Source of the DNA: Clostridium sp. CAG:780
GTDB lineage: Bacteria > Bacillota > Clostridia > TANB77 > CAG-508
Assembly: GCA_000434195.1 (NCBI GenBank)
Contig: HF994475.1
Location: forward strand, 1 to 22,457
DNA length: 22,457 nucleotides
Direction: 5' to 3'
Both the position numbers and the translations under genes were made by a program. Positions 22,413-22,457 of this stretch are shown in pieces (the first letter of the stretch is position 1; the number at the start of each line of letters is the position of its first letter). The notes under the pieces were generated by a model. It was not told the DNA's origin. It did not search any database and was given only the letters and a program-made list of their open reading frames with translations.

Positions 22413-22438
22413 ATAGATTGCGCTTCTGAGATTTTTTT
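22396..22438 (+). terminator. Intrinsic terminator reading to the right edge
   Basis: AAAATCTTAGAAG (22396) pairs with CTTCTGAGATTTT (22423) with one T-G pair, followed by T7. There is no gene upstream of it on this strand, so it would stop readthrough into whatever lies to the right. Confidence 0.8.
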
Positions 22439-22457
22439 ATTGAATAACATATTTAAT
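22434..22457 (-). repeat. Right inverted repeat of the terminal segment (ends at the window edge)
   Basis: This is the inverse of 22249-22272 with a perfect 15-base core (ATTGAATAACATATT) and core spacer AACAT, the reverse complement of ATGTT on the left. It may continue beyond the window. Confidence 0.75.

Overview
The window looks like the chromosome of an AT-rich, spore-forming member of the Clostridia (Firmicutes), probably a gut or host-associated lineage. The grounds are the very low GC content, strong AGGAGG-type ribosome binding sites, CotF-family spore coat genes, a SpoIIQ-like peptidase remnant, PcrA and RF1 of Firmicutes type, and a sorting-signal surface protein. No rRNA, intact tRNA or CRISPR array is visible. 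Nearly every gene reads rightward; only two small accessory genes near 4.1-4.9 kb read leftward.

Left region (1-5.3 kb), accessory: the 3' part of a von Willebrand A gene, a calcineurin-like phosphoesterase, an AlbA_2/RecG-like gene bracketed by phased repeats, a SIMPL-domain gene, then two leftward genes (a small hypothetical and TnpV). A long imperfect hairpin lies between those two. They end at a 400-bp gene-free stretch carrying a degenerate tRNA-Met(CAU) anticodon-arm fragment, which looks like the scar of an integrative element.

Middle-left region (5.2-11.2 kb): seven same-strand genes, namely two unknown proteins, a four-helix membrane protein, a Fic protein, a NUDIX-pyrophosphatase fusion, a protein with a kinase-like C-terminal half, and a second NUDIX hydrolase with a structured leader. 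The chemistry is coherent: nucleotidyl transfer, nucleotide hydrolysis, pyrophosphate removal and possible phosphoryl transfer. This is the best candidate for an undescribed multi-gene system, although joint function is inference. It is followed by a GC-richer two-gene island (ComEC-like metallo-beta-lactamase-fold protein plus DUF3006) closed by a large palindromic terminator.

Right region (12.6-22.5 kb), mostly core genes: prfA, a small membrane protein, a RhuM gene framed by two near-identical 35-bp terminator hairpins, a ZIP metal transporter, a sorting-signal surface protein with a Big_2 domain, and pcrA. The pcrA gene carries a 362-residue intein with a GIY-YIG-like insert, plus a 29-residue in-frame tandem duplication. 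Next come two CotF-type spore coat genes and a 5'-truncated M23 (SpoIIQ-like) fragment that starts at a nested perfect palindrome.

The last 210 bases form a segment bounded by inverted loxP-like palindromes. It contains a leftward promoter and a rightward terminator, which is the architecture of an invertible promoter switch.
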